Program-made: the position numbers and the translations under genes
Notes under the pieces: generated by a model
Database searches by the model: none
The model's input: the letters and a program-made list of their open reading frames with translations, nothing else
Told to the model about the DNA's origin: nothing
From: Nonomuraea dietziae
Lineage (GTDB): Bacteria; Actinomycetota; Actinomycetes; Streptosporangiales; Streptosporangiaceae
Direction: 5' to 3'
Assembly: GCF_014195505.1 (NCBI RefSeq)
Contig: NZ_JACIBV010000001.1
Coordinates: 5,208,001-5,272,000 of the forward strand
DNA length: 64,000 nucleotides
Part shown: positions 41,010-50,661 of the stretch, piece after piece
Numbering within the stretch: the stretch's first letter is position 1
Layout: every line of letters starts with the position of its first letter

Positions 41010-43553
41010 ATGTCAGACTGGAAACCAGTGAGTTCCTCCGCTTCCTCCCCGCACCGAGTCGGTCCACTCCTCCAGCACCTGCTCGGCGTTCCCGCACGCC
41101 ACGAGCGCGTGACCCACGTGGAGCATGTTCCCGCACGTCAGGCGGGTCAGGTGCGATGGCCGGACTGGGTCAGCGAGCTTCTGATTACGCGCTTGGCGAA
41201 CCGAGGAATCTCCGGACTGTGGTCGCACCAATACGAAGCGGCAGACCTGGCCAGACGTGGCCGAAACGTGATCATTTCCACAGGCACGGCGTCGGGGAAG
41301 TCGCTCGCCTACCTCGTTCCCGCCGTCACCTCCGCCCTCGAGGGGGGCACCGTCCTCTATCTCACGCCGACCAAGGCGCTGGCCGCCGACCAGCTGCGCG
41401 GACTGCGTGAGCTGCGCATCACCCAGGTGCGGGCGGCCACCTTCGACGGCGACACGCCCTTCGAGGAGCGCGCCTGGGTGCGGCAGCAGGCCAACTACGT
41501 CCTGACCAACCCCGACATGCTGCATCGCGCCCTGCTCCCCCAGCACGCGCGCTGGTCGTCGTTCTTCAGGCGGCTGCGGATCGTGGTCGTGGACGAGTGC
41601 CACGGCTACCGCGGAGTCTTCGGCTCCCACGTCGCCCAGATCCTGCGGCGGCTGCGCAGGGTCTGCTCGCGGTACGGCGCGGCGCCGGTCTTCGTCCTCG
41701 CCTCGGCCACGGCCAGCGAGCCCGCGGCGTTCGGCACGCGGCTGACCGGGCTTGAGATGGACGAGGTGACCTCGGACGCCTCTCCCAAGGGTTCTACCAC
41801 CTTCGCGCTTTGGGAGCCTCCCCTCACGGATCTGCGGGGCGAGGGCGGGGCTCCTGTGCGGCGCACGGCCACCGCTGAGACGGCGGATCTGCTGGCTGAC
41901 CTGGTACTGGCGGAGGTGCGCACGCTGGCGTTCGTCCGGTCCAGGCGGGGCGCGGAGACGGTGGCGCTGACGGCGCGGGCCAAGCTGGAGGACGTCGCCT
42001 TCGGCCTGCCCCGCCACTTCCCTCACCTCGACCCCCGGTCGAACCCGATGTCGCCTTCGGAGACCCTCCCCTCGCCCCACCCGGAGGCGCCCGCCGCCCA
42101 GGAACCCCTCGGCGCCTCCGAGACGCTGACCACCCGCCCGCCCTCGCTGGAATCACCGGATGACCTCGAGGCTGTCGATCTTCCAAGAGGTCCGAGCGGG
42201 TCCGTCGCCCTGGCCGACCTCCCGAGCAGGGTGGCCGCCTACCGGGCCGGATACCTCTCCGAGGACCGCAGGGGCCTGGAGAGGTCGCTGCGCAGCGGCG
42301 AACTGCTCGGCCTGGCCACCACCAACGCCCTGGAACTCGGCGTCGACGTCTCCGGCCTCGACGCCGTCCTCATCGCCGGATGGCCGGGCACCAGGGCCTC
42401 CCTGTGGCAGCAGGCGGGCAGGGCGGGCCGTTCGGGCAAGGACGCCCTCGCCGTCCTCGTCGCCCGCGACGACCCCCTCGACACCTACCTCGTCCACCAT
42501 CCGGAGGCGCTGTTCGGGCGTCCGGTGGAGGCGATCGTGCTCGACCCCGACAACCCCTACGTCCTGGGCCCGCACCTCTGCGCGGCCGCCGCCGAGATCC
42601 CGCTCGCCGACGACGACCTGCCCCTGTTCGGCCCCACCGCCCATGCGCTCGCCGACGACCTCGTCGAGCAGGGCATGCTGCGCCGCCGTCCGACCGGCTA
42701 CTTCTGGACCCGCCGCGAGCGCGCCACCGACCTGGCCGACATCCGCGGCTCGGGAGGCGCGCCCGTCCAGGTCGTCGAGTCGGCCACGGGACGCCTGCTC
42801 GGCACGGTCGACGAGCCGTCCGCCCACACCACCGTCCACACCGGCGCCGTCTACCTGCACCAGGGCGAGACCTTCCTCGTCGAGCTGCTCGACCTGGAGG
42901 CGGGCGTCGCTCTCGTCTCCGCCTCCGAGCCCGACTACAGCACCTTCGCCAGGGATGTCACGGAGATCTCCGTGCTGTCCTCGATCCGTTCCCACCAACT
43001 CGGTACGGCCTGCCTCACCTTCGGCGAGGTCGAGGTCACGCGCCAGGTCGTCTCCTACCTCAAGCGCCGCGTCCAGACCGGGGAGATGCTCGGCGACGAG
43101 CCCCTCGACCTGCCCCCGCGCACACTGCGCACCCGCGCGGTCTGGTGGACGCTGCCGGCCTCGGAGGTGGCCGCCCTGGCCGAGGACGGCATCGACCTCG
43201 GCGGGGCCGCGCACGCCGCCGAGCACGCCTCCATCGGCCTGCTCCCCCTGTTCGCCACCTGCGACCGCTGGGACATCGGCGGCGTCTCCACCGAGCTCCA
43301 CGCCGACACGGGTCTGCTGACGGTCTTCGTCTACGACGGGCACGAGGGCGGGGCGGGGTTCGCCGAGCGCGGCTACGCACGCGCCACGGACTGGCTCACC
43401 GCCACCAGGGAGGCCATCGCGTCGTGCGAGTGCGAGCGCGGCTGCCCTTCGTGCATCCAGTCACCCAAGTGCGGCAACGGCAACGAGCCCCTCGACAAGG
43501 CAGGCGCCATCCGCCTCCTCGACACCCTCCTCGCCCCGGTACGCGTCGCCTAG
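41010..43553 (+). CDS. DEAD/DEAH helicase with C-terminal DUF1998 Cys motif (MrfA/Hrq1-like)
   Basis: Encodes 847 residues from ATG, or 841 from a GTG six codons later; neither has a clear ribosome site. Motif I is STGTASGKS, Ib TPTKALAADQ, II DECHGY (DEAH variant), III ASATA, IV region FVRSRRGAETV, V ATNALELGVDVSG, VI QQAGRAGRSG. The C-terminal DUF1998/MrfA zinc site is CECERGCPSCIQSPKCGNGN. A poorly conserved Pro/Ser-rich insert of about 60 residues separates the RecA lobes (around 345-405). MrfA-type helicases act in DNA damage repair with a nuclease; no nuclease gene is adjacent. Divergent from bldG. Confidence 0.92.
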   Translation: MSDWKPVSSSASSPHRVGPLLQHLLGVPARHERVTHVEHVPARQAGQVRWPDWVSELLITRLANRGISGLWSHQYEAADLARRGRNVIISTGTASGKSLAYLVPAVTSALEGGTVLYLTPTKALAADQLRGLRELRITQVRAATFDGDTPFEERAWVRQQANYVLTNPDMLHRALLPQHARWSSFFRRLRIVVVDECHGYRGVFGSHVAQILRRLRRVCSRYGAAPVFVLASATASEPAAFGTRLTGLEMDEVTSDASPKGSTTFALWEPPLTDLRGEGGAPVRRTATAETADLLADLVLAEVRTLAFVRSRRGAETVALTARAKLEDVAFGLPRHFPHLDPRSNPMSPSETLPSPHPEAPAAQEPLGASETLTTRPPSLESPDDLEAVDLPRGPSGSVALADLPSRVAAYRAGYLSEDRRGLERSLRSGELLGLATTNALELGVDVSGLDAVLIAGWPGTRASLWQQAGRAGRSGKDALAVLVARDDPLDTYLVHHPEALFGRPVEAIVLDPDNPYVLGPHLCAAAAEIPLADDDLPLFGPTAHALADDLVEQGMLRRRPTGYFWTRRERATDLADIRGSGGAPVQVVESATGRLLGTVDEPSAHTTVHTGAVYLHQGETFLVELLDLEAGVALVSASEPDYSTFARDVTEISVLSSIRSHQLGTACLTFGEVEVTRQVVSYLKRRVQTGEMLGDEPLDLPPRTLRTRAVWWTLPASEVAALAEDGIDLGGAAHAAEHASIGLLPLFATCDRWDIGGVSTELHADTGLLTVFVYDGHEGGAGFAERGYARATDWLTATREAIASCECERGCPSCIQSPKCGNGNEPLDKAGAIRLLDTLLAPVRVA

Positions 43554-44435
43554 AACCGCGCCCCTCCGCCCCCGGCCCGCGAGACCCCGGCCCACCGGGG
43601 TTTCGTGGCTTCCCCGTTCCTCCCGAGCTCCACGCCCTCGATGCTTACGGCCTTCCGGGGCGCTTGAGTTCCGGAGTCCCGCTCCTCAGGGGTGCCGGCC
43701 CCAAGGCCCTGAGCCTGTGACAGGCCCCGATCCTCCGAGATCGCCTGGGACCCACGCTCCTCCGGAGCCAACGTCCTCGGGGGCCCGGCCCCTCTGATGG
43801 TCCCCTGCATCTCCGCTCCTCCGGAGCTCCACCTCACCGGGGCTCACCACCCTCCAGAACGCCCCAGTTTCAGCGTCCCGCTCCTCAACGGTTTCCAGCA
43901 CCCCCAGAGCCCTCGGCAATCCCAGATCCCATGGCATCCCCGCTCCTCCGGAACTCCACCTCGCCGGGGCTCACCACCCTCCAGAGCGCCCCAGTTTCAG
44001 CGTCCCGCTCCTCAGCGGTTCCGGCACCCCCAGACCCCTCGGGAATCCCAGCCCCTCCGAGATCCCATGGCATCCCTGCTCCTCCGGAGCCAACGTTCTC
44101 GAGGTCCCGCTCTTCTGCAGAGGTTCCGACCCTTCGGGTTTCACGCTCTTGGAGGCCAAGCACTCCCACTTCCGCCTTCCCGGCGTTCCGGCCGGCGTTC
44201 AGGCCGGCGTTCAGGCGTTCCGGCCGGCGTTCAGGCGTTCCGGCCGGCGTTCCGGCGGGCTGACCGGCCTTCCTGCGGGCTGCCCGGCCTTCCTGCGGGC
44301 TGCCCGGCGGAGGCTGGCTCTCGCTGTGCCGGGCGGCGCCGTCCCATCTGGCCCGTCGGGCTCGCCGGAGGAGACCGCTCGCCGAGCCCCGAGAGGTGGG
44401 CGCGCCCTGCCCCTGGGCCGCTGGAGGGGAGAGCG
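43554..44435. repeat. Gene-free block of degenerate 127-136 bp repeats
   Basis: About 880 bp with no supported gene. A unit starting CGCTCCTCCGGAGCTCCACC recurs at 43814, 43941 and (diverged) 44077. Copies one and two are nearly identical through GCCCCAGTTTCAGCGTCCCG. The right end (44175-44305) changes to short units alternating GGCGTTCCGGCC and GGCGTTCAGGCC, then CTTCCTGCGGGCTGCCCGGC repeats. Frames through it differ between copies, so it is not coding. Confidence 0.85.
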
Positions 44436-46070
44436 TCAGCTCTCGCCGCCCAGGTGCCGCCGTCCCACGTAGGCGGCGTCGTCATCGTCGGAGGCCCAGA
44501 AGTCGCCCGCGCCCGGCTGCGGACGCTCCCAGAACCCGCTGTCCTCCATGGAGCGTGGCGCGGGTGGCAGGTAGTCGTCCCAGCGGTCCTCGATCCTGAC
44601 CGCCGGGGGCCGTACGGGGGCGGGACCGGGATCGGGCGCCACCGTGGTCACGGCCGAGCTGGGCAGCGCGAGCCTGATCGGCTCCGGCCGTACGGGGGCC
44701 TCGGCGACCTCCTGCGCGCTCATGTACATCGGCAGGCGCACACCCGCTGCCTCAGGGGCGGCCTGCTCGGGGACGTGCGGCTGAGACGGGGGCTGGGGCT
44801 GGGGCTGGGGTTTGCGCGTCTTCGCGACGGCCAGCACGACGGCGGGACGGCGAGGCGCGGCGGCCGTGGGCGGGATGCTGTCGCGAGGCTGCGGCGCTTC
44901 CTGCGGAGAGGGCGTGGAGGGCCCTGCCGTACCGCCCGCTGTGGCGAGCGCGCGCCGACGGGCCCATGCCCCGCCGTGCGCCGCCAGCAGCAGCAGGAGG
45001 AGTCCGCCCGCGACGTAGATGCCGTACTGCCCGATGTCGCCGATCGGCGACTCCGACGACTGCGCCTTGACGCTGGTGTCGACGGCCTCGGCCGTGTCGT
45101 CCTTCGTGTCGTTGCCGGAATCGCCCGAGGGAACGAGCGCCTCGTCGTCGGACTTCTTCGTCTCCGACTCCGTCCCTGTGTCCGTGCCTGGCTTGGCCTT
45201 GGGCAGGCGGTACTCGCCGTTGTCGTCCGTCGCCGACTCGGGGAGCGCAGGGAGCTTGCCCACGCTCTTCGGCGCGGACTGCGGCGGCTTGACCGTCGGG
45301 GTGACCCTCTTCTTCGGCGGGATCGACGGCAGCGGCTCCACCTTCTTCTGGGTGGCGGCGGTCTGTCCCTGCGGCTGCTTGCTCTGCGCCGCCTTGGGCT
45401 GCGTGGCCGCAGGAGGCGGGGCGGGGACCTTCACGTAGGCGACGTCCGAGTTGCCCGAGCCGAGCATCCCGCCCTCGCCGTCGCTCCTGAACGCCTTGAC
45501 CGTGAAGCCGACCTGCTGCCCCGCCGCCTTGGCCGGTACAGCGAGCGTCGCCTTGCAGGAGCCACCCGAGCAGGCGCTACCCGCCGACACCTGACCGACC
45601 GAACCCGACTGGCTGGTCGAGATCTCGTACGACTGGAGATCGGGCTCTGAGCCCTTGCTCCACGTCACCACGATCTTGTCGCCGCCCTGCAGCGCGGCCG
45701 ACACGCCGGAAGGCGGCTCCGCGGGGATGGCCTGGCGCAGCGTCGAGGTGCTCTCGTCCCACTTCGAGCCGAGCAGCTTGCCCTTCTGGACCAGCCGTAC
45801 CTGGTAGCTGCCGTTGGCGTGCTCGGCGGGGTTCCACGTGTAGGTGACGCGCTGGTTGCCCTTCGCGACCTCGGCGCCGTCGACGTAGAGAATGGCGTCG
45901 AACGCGAAGTCGACCGTGCCCTGGATCGTGACCGGCGCGTTGGTGGTCACCCGCGCTGGCATGTCGATATCCGCTCGCGCATGCGCCGGGGTCGCCACGC
46001 CGAACACCGCGACCCCGATCACGATCGGCATCACCACGCCTGCGGCCATCAGCCTGCGAACTGCCGTCAC
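44436..46070 (-). CDS. Secreted/membrane protein with Ig/FN3-like domains and Pro-rich stalk
   Basis: Encodes 544 residues. A signal peptide (1-32) precedes two beta domains: about 35-115 (VTTNAPVTIQGTVDFAFDAI) and an FN3-like domain at 118-215 (PPSGVSAALQGGDKIVVTWS, LQSYEISTS). A Pro/Lys/Ser-rich stalk (215-340) leads to one transmembrane segment near 350 (YGIYVAGGLLLLLLAAHGGA) and a Pro-rich, acidic cytoplasmic tail. Similar proteins lie near bldG in Streptomyces as I recall. A surface receptor or scaffold is likely. Confidence 0.85.
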   Translation of the reverse strand: MTAVRRLMAAGVVMPIVIGVAVFGVATPAHARADIDMPARVTTNAPVTIQGTVDFAFDAILYVDGAEVAKGNQRVTYTWNPAEHANGSYQVRLVQKGKLLGSKWDESTSTLRQAIPAEPPSGVSAALQGGDKIVVTWSKGSEPDLQSYEISTSQSGSVGQVSAGSACSGGSCKATLAVPAKAAGQQVGFTVKAFRSDGEGGMLGSGNSDVAYVKVPAPPPAATQPKAAQSKQPQGQTAATQKKVEPLPSIPPKKRVTPTVKPPQSAPKSVGKLPALPESATDDNGEYRLPKAKPGTDTGTESETKKSDDEALVPSGDSGNDTKDDTAEAVDTSVKAQSSESPIGDIGQYGIYVAGGLLLLLLAAHGGAWARRRALATAGGTAGPSTPSPQEAPQPRDSIPPTAAAPRRPAVVLAVAKTRKPQPQPQPPSQPHVPEQAAPEAAGVRLPMYMSAQEVAEAPVRPEPIRLALPSSAVTTVAPDPGPAPVRPPAVRIEDRWDDYLPPAPRSMEDSGFWERPQPGAGDFWASDDDDAAYVGRRHLGGES

Positions 46071-46571
46071 GACGCTTCCCCTTCATCGAGAGCCTCGCAC
46101 CGCCCGACCCCTCGCCCCCGACGAGCGACCGCACGGCGACCGGAAGTGCCAGTTCCTCGAATCCGACCCGTCAACCTCGACGGTGTCGTGCAGCCTAGCG
46201 ACAAAGGTCCGCAGTATCCCAGACCTCCACACCAGACGGCATGGACCGAAGTAAGCGCGACCTTATGTGAGATTTCCTACTCTTGGACACGCAGTCCAAG
46301 AAGTCGTGACTCGATTGCGACCTAGCCTCACAAGCCCCATGAGCGCCACACCATCCCTCGCGCTGGCGACCATCGAACAGCGCCGGAAGTTCATACCGAT
46401 CGACCGCCGGCGCCCCTTCCCCCAGCCCCGAACGAGCCTCGTCGATCGTCAGCGCGACGCCGGCGGCGGGGCGCCGAACCCGTCGTACAGCTCCCTCCTG
46501 AGCCGCCCGTCTCGACACCCACCCCCTTGGCGCCTCAACGCCTCCAGCCGTCGGGTGGTGTGGCAACGGGC
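46071..46571. other. Gap without recognised gene
   Basis: About 500 bp between the surface-protein start and the kinase-like gene end. Frames on both strands are short, lack start signals and resemble nothing known. No repeat structure was seen. Confidence 0.5.
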
Positions 46572-47384
46572 TCACAACCGGGCGATCAGGTCGGCCACCG
46601 CGGCGAACCGTTCCGCCTCCGCCGGGGGAATCTCCCGCCCCTCCCGCCGGCAGAGCTCGTCCAACGTGGCCGACCTGAAGATGAGCGCACGCACGAGCAG
46701 CTGGGCGAAGTCGTCTCCTCGGCCGGCCAGCTCGACGACCTCCCGCCCCGCCTCCCACCACAGCAGCCCGTCCACCACCGCGACCGCCTCGCCGTACGCC
46801 GGGGGCCGCCAGTAGGGCGAGAAATCGATCACCACAGGATCGACGCCATCCGCGAACAGCACGTTGCCCGCAAGATCCCCGTGGATCACCTGAGATCGTG
46901 CGTGCAGCGGACGTCTCAGCGCGATCAACCTGTCCAACAACCCACGCAGTCCGGGCATCGGCTCGACCACCGTCGCCGCACCCCACGCCACCCGGTCGGC
47001 CACCGCCCACGGATGCGTACGCCGCTTGAGGAACCCTGGTCTCTCGACCCCGCCGAGGGCCTCATGAAAGCCCTTGGAAGCCGCGAACAACTCCGGCCAC
47101 CGCCCGCCAGGGCCAGGCTTTCCCTCAACGAACTCGGCGGCCGCCCAGCCGTCCACCACAAAGCCACCCAGCTCGGACCGCAGCGGGCGCGGCACCCGCA
47201 CCCCGTCCCCTTGAAACCCGGCCATGACGCTCGCGCACCATTCGGCTTCCTCAGGGTCGTCCACAGGCTTGAACACAGCCCCGCCCACCCGAACGCTCCG
47301 TCCCTCCCCACCGGGAAGCGGGACGGGTGTACCTGCGACGCCGAAGGCGTCGAGCACGGACTGAGGCGGCAACTCCCCATTCAC
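46572..47384 (-). CDS. Aminoglycoside-phosphotransferase-like protein (TIGR02569 type)
   Basis: Encodes 270 residues from a GTG with AGGA upstream; a start ten codons earlier is possible. The kinase-like core is reduced: VFKPVDDPEEAEW nucleotide-binding region, VIHGDLAGNVLFADG catalytic loop with HGD-x4-N, and VIDFSPYWRPPAYGEA metal-binding Asp. This pattern defines an actinobacterial APH-like family of unknown substrate. There is no reason to assume antibiotic resistance. Confidence 0.85.
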   Translation of the reverse strand: MNGELPPQSVLDAFGVAGTPVPLPGGEGRSVRVGGAVFKPVDDPEEAEWCASVMAGFQGDGVRVPRPLRSELGGFVVDGWAAAEFVEGKPGPGGRWPELFAASKGFHEALGGVERPGFLKRRTHPWAVADRVAWGAATVVEPMPGLRGLLDRLIALRRPLHARSQVIHGDLAGNVLFADGVDPVVIDFSPYWRPPAYGEAVAVVDGLLWWEAGREVVELAGRGDDFAQLLVRALIFRSATLDELCRREGREIPPAEAERFAAVADLIARL

Positions 47385-47568
47385 GCCGCCATCCTGCTCA
47401 CCCGTCAGACCCACCGCACCTCATTTCCACCCACCTCACGACAACCGCGCGGCGGCGCCGTCCCGGCCGCTGAGATCCGCTGGGCTCGCCCAGGTGCGCA
47501 CAAAGATGTACGCCGGGTTGGGCCCCCGGAAGGAGGCAGCGTCTGTTCCCCGCCAGCAGGCTTGAATC

Positions 47569-48252
47569 ATGACTATCGGCTTGTTGCTCACCCTCGCCGC
47601 CCTCGCGGTGGTCGACAGCACGAGCTTCGGCACCCTCGGAATCCCCATCTACCTCCTGCTCTCCTCCGAGCGGTCGCAGGTGTCCCGGTTCCTCATCTAT
47701 CTCGCGACCGTGGCGATCTTCTATTTCCTCGTCGGTGTCGCGCTCATGCTGGGGTTGTCCACGCTGATGGAGAACTTCGGTGAGCTCCTGCAGAGCCGTA
47801 CCGCCTACTGGGTCCAACTCGCGCTCGGCGTGGGGTTGTTCGCCCTGAGCTTCCGCTTCGACCCCAAGCGGAGACAGAAGCTCGGCAAGCCCGAGCGACG
47901 TTTCGAGCCTCGCCTGGGCGGTCCGCGAGTGATGGTGCTGCTGGGGCTGACCGCCGGGCTGCTCGAGGTGGCGACGATGGTTCCCTATCTCGCCGCGATC
48001 GGCATCATGACCACGTCGAACCTGTCCACGGCGCAGTGGCTCCCTCTGCTCGCGGCCTATGTCGCCATCATGATCATGCCTCCCCTCGTACTGCTCGGCC
48101 TGCGAACCGTCGCCAGAGGCTGGCTGGAGCCGAAGCTGGAACGGCTGCGAGCGTGGATGAGCAAGCACTCGGCATCGGCTGTGAGCTGGGCGCTGGGGAT
48201 CGTCGGCTTCCTCCTGGCGCGCGATGCCGCGGCCTACCTGTTCTTCCTGTAA
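47569..48252 (+). CDS. GAP-family (Sap-like) six-TM membrane protein
   Basis: Encodes 227 residues with about six transmembrane segments. The opening LLTLAALAVVDSTSFGTLGI and the central GLTAGLLEVATMVPYLAAIG fit the GAP family, whose mycobacterial members assist export of surface glycolipids (sulfolipid-addressing protein Sap). A charged loop RFDPKRRQKLGKPERR lies between halves. The gene stands alone, followed by a repeat array. Confidence 0.82.
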   Translation: MTIGLLLTLAALAVVDSTSFGTLGIPIYLLLSSERSQVSRFLIYLATVAIFYFLVGVALMLGLSTLMENFGELLQSRTAYWVQLALGVGLFALSFRFDPKRRQKLGKPERRFEPRLGGPRVMVLLGLTAGLLEVATMVPYLAAIGIMTTSNLSTAQWLPLLAAYVAIMIMPPLVLLGLRTVARGWLEPKLERLRAWMSKHSASAVSWALGIVGFLLARDAAAYLFFL

Positions 48253-48308
48253 ACGACAGCCAGCCGAACTTCTCCACCCCACGCGAATGGGGAGCTCTCC
48301 CCGAAATG

Positions 48309-48565
48309 ACGAGCCTCTCCCCGATGTGAGTGACCGAGCCTTTCCATCCGACATGAGCGGCCGAGCCATATCCGCGGCCGAGCTTCTCCATCCCATGCGA
48401 GAGCCAGAGCCAAGTCAGCGGCCAAGCACCTCCACCCCATACGAGTGCCTAAGCCATATCAGTGGCCAAGCACCCCCACCTGATGCGAGTGCCTGAGCCT
48501 CTCCACCCGATATGAGTGGCCGCGCCATGTCAGTGGCCCAGCTTCTCCTTCCGACATAAGTGACC
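48309..48565. repeat. Composite alternating 27-bp and 17-bp repeat array
   Basis: From 48334 the sequence divides into 27-bp units (CCGAGCCTTTCCATCCGACA and similar) alternating mostly with 17-bp units (CCGAGCCATATCCGCGG, CAGAGCCAAGTCAGCGG, CTAAGCCATATCAGTGG, CCGCGCCATGTCAGTGG). Both unit types share the C-x-GAGCC opening. Six 27-mers and four 17-mers can be followed. Only point differences separate copies, so the arrangement looks recently expanded. No gene is supported in 48253-48648. Confidence 0.88.
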
Positions 48566-48648
48566 GAGCTTCTACGTCGGATGGGTGAAGCTCAGCAAGA
48601 CTTTCGCTCTCGGCAACCCGTCGAACGCCACGATTCCGAGAGGACTCA

Positions 48649-49059
48649 CTACGGCGCTGGCTCTCGCGGAACATCTGGGTTGCCGTTGGCCGGTCCGGCT
48701 CGGGCGCGGGCGAGAACCACTCGATCCCCCAGGGCGGGGAGTGAGAGGCCGACAGAGACCGTGAGGTCAGCCACGGCATCGGTGAGGGTGCAGCGGACGA
48801 GTTGGGCACCGTTCTCAGCCGCCAGACGGGATGCCCGTGCGCACGCCTCCGTTGGAGCGGCGAGGGCCCATCGGGCGGCGACGAGGACACTGAGGTCCGC
48901 GGCACTCTGCGCACGGTGATGCGCGACCCGTGCCGCTCCGACGATCGCGAAGGTCGTCGCGATCGCGAGCAGCAAGCCCGAGAGTGCCACGCACCAGAGC
49001 GTGGCCGAACCTCTGTCCGCTGCCATGGGGCCCTGCTGAGGGTGGGCCTTCTGGTTCAT
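48649..49059 (-). CDS. TadE/Rv3654c-like helicase-secretion-neighbourhood protein
   Basis: Encodes 136 residues from ATG; a shorter start at MAADRGSATLW is possible. The N-terminal pilin-like segment RGSATLWCVALSGLLLAIAT, then AHHRAQSAADLSVLVAARWA, is typical of TadE/TadG-like proteins of the actinobacterial Rv3654c type. It has one membrane helix and a short outer domain with Cys residues. It is the last gene of the leftward tad cluster and is separated from the previous TadE-like gene by a 24-bp repeat array. Confidence 0.8.
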   Translation of the reverse strand: MNQKAHPQQGPMAADRGSATLWCVALSGLLLAIATTFAIVGAARVAHHRAQSAADLSVLVAARWALAAPTEACARASRLAAENGAQLVRCTLTDAVADLTVSVGLSLPALGDRVVLARARAGPANGNPDVPREPAP

Positions 49060-49081
49060 CGATGTCCAACTTTCGCGTGGG

Positions 49082-49224
49082 ATGCGTGGCGTCGCATCTT
49101 GTGGGTGCATGACGCCCTGTCTCGCGGCGTGCATGGCTTCGCGTCTCGCGGCGTGCACAGCACTCCGTCTCGCCGCGTGCGTGGCGTCGTGTCTCGCCGT
49201 GTGCATGGCGCCCTGTCTTGTGGG
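49082..49224. repeat. Degenerate 24-bp tandem array between TadE-like genes
   Basis: Units such as CGCGGCGTGCATGGCTTCGC and CGCCGTGTGCATGGCGCCCT each end in GTCT and recur with a 24-bp period; at least four are clear and more are diverged. The unit is a multiple of three and reads HAARRE-like peptides on the minus strand, but it precedes the TadE start and seems non-coding. Confidence 0.85.
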
Positions 49225-49257
49225 GTCGAAACGCCGGCATGGCAGTGGGGGACGGCG

Positions 49258-49758
49258 CTAGTGGCTGTGGGGCGCCGCGGGTTGGGCTGTATCGAGGTCG
49301 AGGGGCGAGGAGGCGCCAGGGGGCGCGAGGGCGCCGGGTTCGGTTGCGGAGCTGGCTGCGGCTTTGACTTCAATGGGCGGTAGGGCGGAGGCCCATGAGG
49401 GCTTGATGTGAGTGGTCACTTGGACGCGGGTCATGTCTGCTCCTCGCCTGATCTCCACTTGGGCGCCTGGTGGGGCAACCGTTCTCGTGAGCTCTTGGAC
49501 CTTGGCGATGGGTTCGCCTCGGGCTGCGGCCCGCGCACCTGCGCGTGCGGCGTCCACACACCGCAGATGGGCGTTGACCACCGTGACCGCCCACAGAGCC
49601 GCAGCGAGTACGACCATGAGGGCGGGCAGCACGGCGGCGGTCTCTGCCGTGACCGAGCCTCTCGAAGCCCGCGTCCCCTTGGGGCGTGGGCGGCGCGCAG
49701 GCGAGCGTGGCTTTGAGGCTTGCCGCGGAAGTGACATGTGATCATGCCGTTTCGTCAT
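49258..49758 (-). CDS. TadE-like pilus protein
   Basis: Encodes 166 residues; starts at residue 1 or at Met8. A basic N-terminus leads to RGSVTAETAAVLPALMVVLA and AALWAVTVVNAHLRCVDAAR, the TadE signature with Glu at the pilin-like position and Arg-Ala-Gly repeats afterwards. The C-terminal half is a Pro/Ala-rich tail. TadE pseudopilins take part in Flp pilus assembly. Prepilin-peptidase TadV is not present in the window. Confidence 0.85.
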   Translation of the reverse strand: MTKRHDHMSLPRQASKPRSPARRPRPKGTRASRGSVTAETAAVLPALMVVLAAALWAVTVVNAHLRCVDAARAGARAAARGEPIAKVQELTRTVAPPGAQVEIRRGADMTRVQVTTHIKPSWASALPPIEVKAAASSATEPGALAPPGASSPLDLDTAQPAAPHSH

Positions 49759-50415
49759 AGGGGACGCGTCGTCTCAGGGCTGCGCACAAGCAGAGGTCTC
49801 CGAGCCGGGCTGTGGGCTCGGAGACCGAGCTGTGAACCCGGGGTTCAGCTATGGATCTGGGTGCGGTGGGGTCTCCGAGTCGGCTGTGGGTCTCGGGAAT
49901 GGGACTTGGGGCTCGGAGGCCGGGCTGTGGATTGGCTGCAGCGGTGGATTTGAGGGCTGTTGTGGTGCAAGTCGTCTGTGCGCCGCGGAGTCGGGCTGTG
50001 AGATCGGGATTCCGCTGTGGATGCGGGCTGCAGCTGTGGATGGGGTCTCGGAGTAGCAGAGCTGTAAATGCGGTCGGCTGTGTTTTGGGGTCGGGTGTAT
50101 CGCTGCCTGGGAGCAACTTGGGCTTGGGGTTGGGCACCACGGGTGCTGCGAGCGGGCTGCGAGGGCCTCGGGGGAGCACGGGATCTCGGGGTCCGAACGG
50201 CGATCCGGGGCTTCGTGCGCGGCGGTCTGAGGTCGAGCCCGTACAGCGATCTCCAGGGCTCGGCCGTACAGCGATTTCGGGGCTGGGCCGTACGGAGGCG
50301 CGGGCGGGCGACGGACTCGGGGCTGGAGGTACGAGGGCTCGAGCGCCGGGATGTACGGCTGCCAGCCCGCGAGACCGCGCGACGAGTGCAAGGAACCGGA
50401 TGTGTCGAAGGAGGT
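49759..50415. repeat. Gene-free block of degenerate GGGCTGTGGATC-type repeats
   Basis: About 650 bp between the TadE-like and DUF4244 genes. Sequences such as CGGGCTGTGGGTCTCGG, GGGCTGTGGATTGGC and GGGGTCTCCGAGTC recur irregularly at 20-45 bp, then give way to TCGGGGCTGGGCCGTAC units. No period is strict and no frame shows protein-like composition, so I see no gene. Confidence 0.65.
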
Positions 50416-50661
50416 TCAGCCTGCGGTGTTCAAAGCGCGGTTGACCAACGTGGTGAGCATTTCCTGAACTTCGGAACTCGTGACGACCTTGAAGAGCAGC
50501 GCGGCGAACCCGCACGCGGCGATGGTGCCCACGGCGTACTCGGCGGTGGACATGCCGCGGTCGAGGCCCAGGCGGGCAGCCGCTGCGGTGCGGCTGGTCC
50601 ACCAGGCCGCCACGGCACGCCGGAGCCGGACGACGGGCGTGATGAGGAACGGCTTGCGCAT
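50416..50661 (-). CDS. DUF4244 small pilin-like protein
   Basis: Encodes 81 residues. A basic N-terminal part is followed by RGMSTAEYAVGTIAACGFAA and LLFKVVTSSEVQEML, the DUF4244 pattern of Flp-like prepilins: Gly at the cleavage point, Glu5 equivalent in STAEYAVGT, then one hydrophobic helix. It is therefore the likely major pilin of the tad cluster. It is flanked on both sides by repeat-rich gaps, so it may be its own transcription unit. Confidence 0.88.
   Translation of the reverse strand: MRKPFLITPVVRLRRAVAAWWTSRTAAAARLGLDRGMSTAEYAVGTIAACGFAALLFKVVTSSEVQEMLTTLVNRALNTAG

Noticed and set aside
43797..45650. Rightward 617-codon frame
   Set aside because: Runs through a repeat block and antisense to the FN3 surface protein; composition is Arg/Leu/Gly shadow.
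46572..47384. Aminoglycoside resistance gene
   Set aside because: The core matches an actinobacterial APH-like family without proven drug activity; motifs for aminoglycoside binding are not recognisable.
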